Part shown: in pieces, positions 59,877 to 64,000 of the stretch
Layout of the letters: every line of letters begins with the position of its first letter
How positions within the stretch are numbered: the first letter of the stretch is position 1
Program-made: the position numbers and the translations under genes
The notes under the pieces: generated by a model
What the model saw: only the letters and a program-made list of their open reading frames with translations
Told to the model about the DNA's origin: nothing
Databases searched by the model: none
DNA from: Halictus rubicundus
Lineage: Eukaryota > Arthropoda > Insecta > Hymenoptera > Halictidae
Assembly (NCBI RefSeq): GCF_050948215.1
Contig: NC_135153.1
Coordinates: 10,444,058-10,508,057, forward strand
DNA length: 64,000 nt
Direction of reading: 5' to 3'

Positions 59877-59908
<32 letters not shown>
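59877..59908. repeat. (GA)n microsatellite
   Basis: GATAGATA followed by about 28 bp of perfect GA, then GGGGTGGGG. Confidence 0.92.
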
Positions 59909-59911
<3 letters not shown>

Positions 59912-62900
59912 GGGGATTCTTTTTATCCGCGGCAAAATTCCCGCCGGGTAAAGCTATTACAACGTCCCGTTCGCGTATTCTGTCGTAACGGAATTGCTTC
60001 GAGAAGTGATTCCCCGCTCAGCAGAAAAATGGTAATGGCGGTGATGATCAAGATGGGTTACTTGCGACCCAAAGTATTCCCTAACAGTTAAGAATATTCC
60101 GCAGGCTGGAATTCAACGTTGAAAATCCTTGCGGCGGGTCGTCCCGCCAGATGTCCGCTGCGGTTGCTACTTTTTCGGAACGATTTATTTTCTGCAAATC
60201 AGACTGTAATGCTTCGATACTTATGGCCGCTATACGGGGTGTCTCGCGTAAGTGCGACCCCCAGAGTATCTTTAACTTTGACTAAGCAAAACATTTTTTG
60301 TGTGTAATCTGAATGGTGCCAAGTGATAGTTTTCAAGGTCATCGATGTTTTCTTTTTTAAATAACTACATATATGTAGTTCGTGTCGCATCGCGCAGCTC
60401 AGACGAAAATACATTCGAATATGTACTGCGACATGACCTTCAGATAACCTCGAACTTAAAAACTTAAAAAACAACCTGTAAAATAAAAATTTTATGCATC
60501 GACTGCAAGAGTTTAATAGTTCAACTAAATTGAATATATTAAATATTCTTGTATTGTCCTCAAGCTTCCATTGTTCAGTATTTTACTTGCACAACTTTGT
60601 CAGATATGCATGAGATCTAAAGTCTACTTATCAGATACCTCTATAAAAGAGAAATGAACGATACTACGCGACTACGAAATTGTAGAGTACATGTGTGTAC
60701 GACATATTGCGAAATGAACACGAACAGGGCAAACTTAATATTCAACAAGAATACCGACGTATGGTACTTACATGTGACATAGTGACCTTACTTTCTCCTG
60801 CTTTGGCAGAGAACGCATGACAATCAATTTGTAGTCCTATAAAATATCCGGAAGGCAAAGTAGTTCACTTATCTATGTTCAATCGTTGCGTTACACCATA
60901 CCAGCATTGTTACACAATTTTATTAATTTTTAGCATCGACAATGCAAATATCTACACATGTGATAATTTTATTATGTAGTTCACGACACATGTGTGCGTG
61001 AATCGTGAAATCTGACGTTTACGTGTGATGTGAAGCATGAAATTCTATTTTATTTTTATTTGAGGCACGAAAATTCTATTTCTCGACAAATCTTTTCAAA
61101 TTTATTTAAAGAAACTAGAAATTTTACTGTCAGTATAATTTTTTTTATTATTTACTATGAGCACTTTATTTATTTTAGCACTTAACTCGCAAGAGTAAAA
61201 CTGCATGTTCCCCTCAAATAGCAAGATCCTCAAAATTAGTAATTAATATACACAAAAAATCAAGTTTCCTGAAGGTCTTCGCAGTTCAAACGTACTTCCC
61301 TAACGCCTATAGCAATAACAAGTCATTTTTCACCAGGAACAACTTAAAACACAATAAAAAGCTGCAGGGACGCGTTCGCATCGGTGAAGCAAAAATTTTC
61401 AAACTAATGGCTCAATAAAATGACCCTTGTTCACCGGATGGATCACCGATCCTAGTACCGTAGTTAATTACTATGGCTGCGGGACGGTTTACGGTCGAGC
61501 GTCGATGCAAATTAACGGACCGTCAACGGTGTCCGGCGTGGGCAAAAGAATGCGTTCGCCCACGTGTCGCCTAATCTCCGAAGGTTCGTCTTTTTTCGAT
61601 TTGCATGTGTTTAGATCCCACGACCATGACGACGTCGACGACGACGACGACGGGGGCCAGATATCCAAGGATCGAGCGGGATGATCGATGGACGAGCCAA
61701 CGGGAAGTCCAGTTAGAGTTCATGAGAACTCCGTAATAGAGTATGCTGAAATTACGACTTTGAATATTCGCGTCTCATATTGCTGAGAAACTTAATTCGT
61801 GCCCCATTCGCCTCGAATAGGCTAGAGGGGTAGTGGTATTCGCCGGATTCGCCTGGCCTATAAATCGCCCTATCGCGTAATATGAGCGCGAGTATTCAGT
61901 TTCGCGCATAATTCTAACTAGCGGCGCTAAATTGTCGCTGTAAGCGATATCTTGTCCAACGTAAACTGCTTCATCCGCGAAGGCAACACTTCATTCTCCG
62001 TTCAACGGGCCCCGGGTACGTTCTTCTATCCGGTCACGGCCGTGAATCCGAAGACCGTAAGTGGATCACTCTGCCTCGGCTATTGATTCCAATGAAACTG
62101 GACTCAGCATGGAAGCGGCGCGATGGACGGGCCGAGTCGGGCCGGGTCGGGCCGGGCCGGGCCGGACCGGTGGGCTGGTAGCCGTGCAACTTTATAATAT
62201 TACCGTCAACTGTATCTTTTCCGCACGATGATACGAGGCAAGCGATCCTGCTCTGACGGGACAAGCTTGCGAAGCCGAGAACGAAACTTGTCCTTGCAAG
62301 GGAACATATGCCAATTATGCAGGGTGATTCTCATAAACTGGCCGATTGCTCCGAAATAATTTAGAACGAAGAATTTTCTGTTCGGAGGGTGGAGGGCCCT
62401 ACATGATCTCAAGGTGAATTTAATTTTTCTAGATAGAACCCTAAATCTTTTGCCCTGTAGACTAGATTTCGTTAACCACGGCACAAGGTCACCCAAGGTC
62501 ATACTAGGACGCACGGATCTAAAAACTTAAAGGGAGAAGTTTTTCAGAATGTTTACCTTGACAACATGTATGAAGGTCAACGGAGGTGGGTCCCAAAATG
62601 AAAAGACAATGGTCTATGTCAGGTGGAGGTATTAATAGTTTCTAAAATATTAAAGAGGTAAGAGAGAAGAAGGGGTTAGGGAGTCAATGAAAAAGAAAAG
62701 GAACATTTTCATTGGTCCATGCTGCTGCGTTACCAGTGACGAGTGACGCCCCTATCCGTCGAGAATTTCGTACTGACAGAGCACAGCTCAGAAAGTAATG
62801 GAGGCAGAATAAGAAAATGAATGTTCACGAAGCGATGGAAGGCCCATTAGCAGCGTGGCTTGCGTTCAACGGCGCTGGCCCACAGAAACAGAATAAGAAA

Positions 62901-64000
62901 AGTAATAGAGGTGAAAAGGGGAAATTAACGATCGTAGAACGGGAGAAAAGAGAAAAAAAAATAGAAGTCCGTAGGCACCGGAAATTATGCTGACTAGCAA
63001 AACTTTAGACAATGATGTCCGCAGTTACGTTCCAATCTACGGACCAAATTATTCTTCTTGACATCTAATGGACATATGGAGGAAGAGACAGAGGCAGAGT
63101 AAGAGGATTCATAAATTCCGGAGCTTATAGAGCACCGTTGCTATAAACAGTGTAGCTACAGACTAGCTTGTCCGTCGGGACACGCATAAAACTACTGTAG
63201 ACAATTAGTCCTACGATATCTGATAGTTGTGCGACTTGGAAATACTATCTTCTAATGCCCTTCTAGGCGATCCATTCAACTCCTTGATCCATGAATCTTT
63301 TTGGATACCTGTTAAAACTGTACTCATTCGAATTCTTTTCCACTGTTTTAAATCGCGTCAACTTATTTTTCTGCTAAATTGGTAAGTATCAATTAAAATA
63401 TTTCGTTTATTGCTTGCAAAATTTACTAACCAGCAAAAATATTTTTATTGTATTCATGCCGCTTGCGAGTAATGCAGAGGCATTGTCATTGTAGAACGAG
63501 TTAACAGTTCGAGCAAAAAATAAACCGTTTGTTGTAACAAATGACTGGAGATCCCCGGTGGAATAAGAAGAAACAAAATTATACTGACCTCTCCCAAAAA
63601 ATAATTCACGAGCAAACATTCTTGAAAGGCAGACGATGACGACGCTAAATGTATTTCTGCGGTCATTCGTTTCCTGAATCCACAGAAGGATGGATTAGGT
63701 GCTTAGAATGCTAAGATTAGGCTCAGCGTACATATGCTGGAGGTGATGACAGGGACAAAGACGTTGTTTGTGTCGGTGAAATGTGTAAATAGCTGCGCCT
63801 CATTTACCTCCGTGCCTGGAACAAAATGGAATATCATCATCACGGCAAAAATTATATTCTTGCGCATTTTACAATTTGACTTAGGTAGAAAATCTATTTT
63901 GTTAACTGTAAATATTTTTGACAGTATCATCGATAAGTACAATTTTAACGATGAAACATTGTTTTTCTATATTTTACACTAATTTAAACCACAGCGAAAA
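59909..64000. other. Gene-free right end of the window
   Basis: AT-rich at 60480-61350, mixed beyond. It contains a short (GAC)n run at about 61629-61651, a GGGCCGGGTCGGGCCGGGCC run at about 62139-62168, and single GGGGTGTCTCGCG and AGGGTGATTCTCAT termini at 60237 and 62320 without partners. No supported exon. Confidence 0.35.

Overview
The window looks like nuclear DNA from an insect, most likely a hymenopteran (ant, bee or wasp). The reasons are a compact intron with GT-AG borders, very mixed base composition (AT-rich stretches next to CpG-rich ones), abundant DNA-transposon remnants (mariner, pogo/Tigger-like, piggyBac-like, hAT-like) and no prokaryotic gene packing. The order is inferred from general character only, because no diagnostic gene is present.

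Coding content is low. The one convincing gene is at the left edge on the + strand. Two exons (about 551-825 and 1480-2179) join in phase across a 654-bp intron and encode the C-terminal ~320 residues of a protein whose 5' part lies outside the window. Its tail carries four tyrosine motifs (YSKV, YAEI, YVKL, YNTV), like the cytoplasmic tail of a receptor or an adaptor. I do not recognise the family. A weaker candidate exon is at 13494-13738. CpG-rich blocks at about 49.5-50.1, 53.5-54.5, 57.1-57.9 and 58.4-59.9 kb could be promoters or 5' exons, but I cannot name genes for them.

The rest is intergenic or intronic sequence dominated by small non-autonomous transposons and tandem repeats. Family 1, a pogo/Tigger-like MITE (ends CAGTGAATTCTCGATATATG and CATATATAGAGAAATCACTG, TA target duplication), occurs about 18 times, including inside the gene's intron and just after its stop codon. 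Two loci (22.9-23.3 and 27.97-28.34 kb) hold the same nested arrangement of one such element inside a cousin at the same internal site. Other elements include two further Tigger-like families, two TTAA-flanked piggyBac-like elements, a 506-bp foldback with a 9-bp duplication, a 656-bp hAT-like element with an 8-bp duplication and an internal minisatellite, a 550-bp element keeping only the first and last parts of a transposase, several foldbacks ending in ACAGGGTGT-like termini, and two broken mariner copies.

Tandem arrays are: a 24-bp palindromic unit organised into a 120-bp higher-order repeat (6.89-7.64 kb); a ~156-bp duplication (14.3-14.6 kb); a ~185-bp satellite (15.39-16.29 kb); three 260-bp units that incorporate the end of a family 1 MITE (19.57-20.36 kb); a ~120-bp array (29.7-30.24 kb); and a ~133-bp direct duplication between inverted arms (52.27-52.88 kb). 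There are four long GA/TC dinucleotide runs. I see no tRNA, rRNA or CRISPR array, no intact transposase and no virus-like gene.
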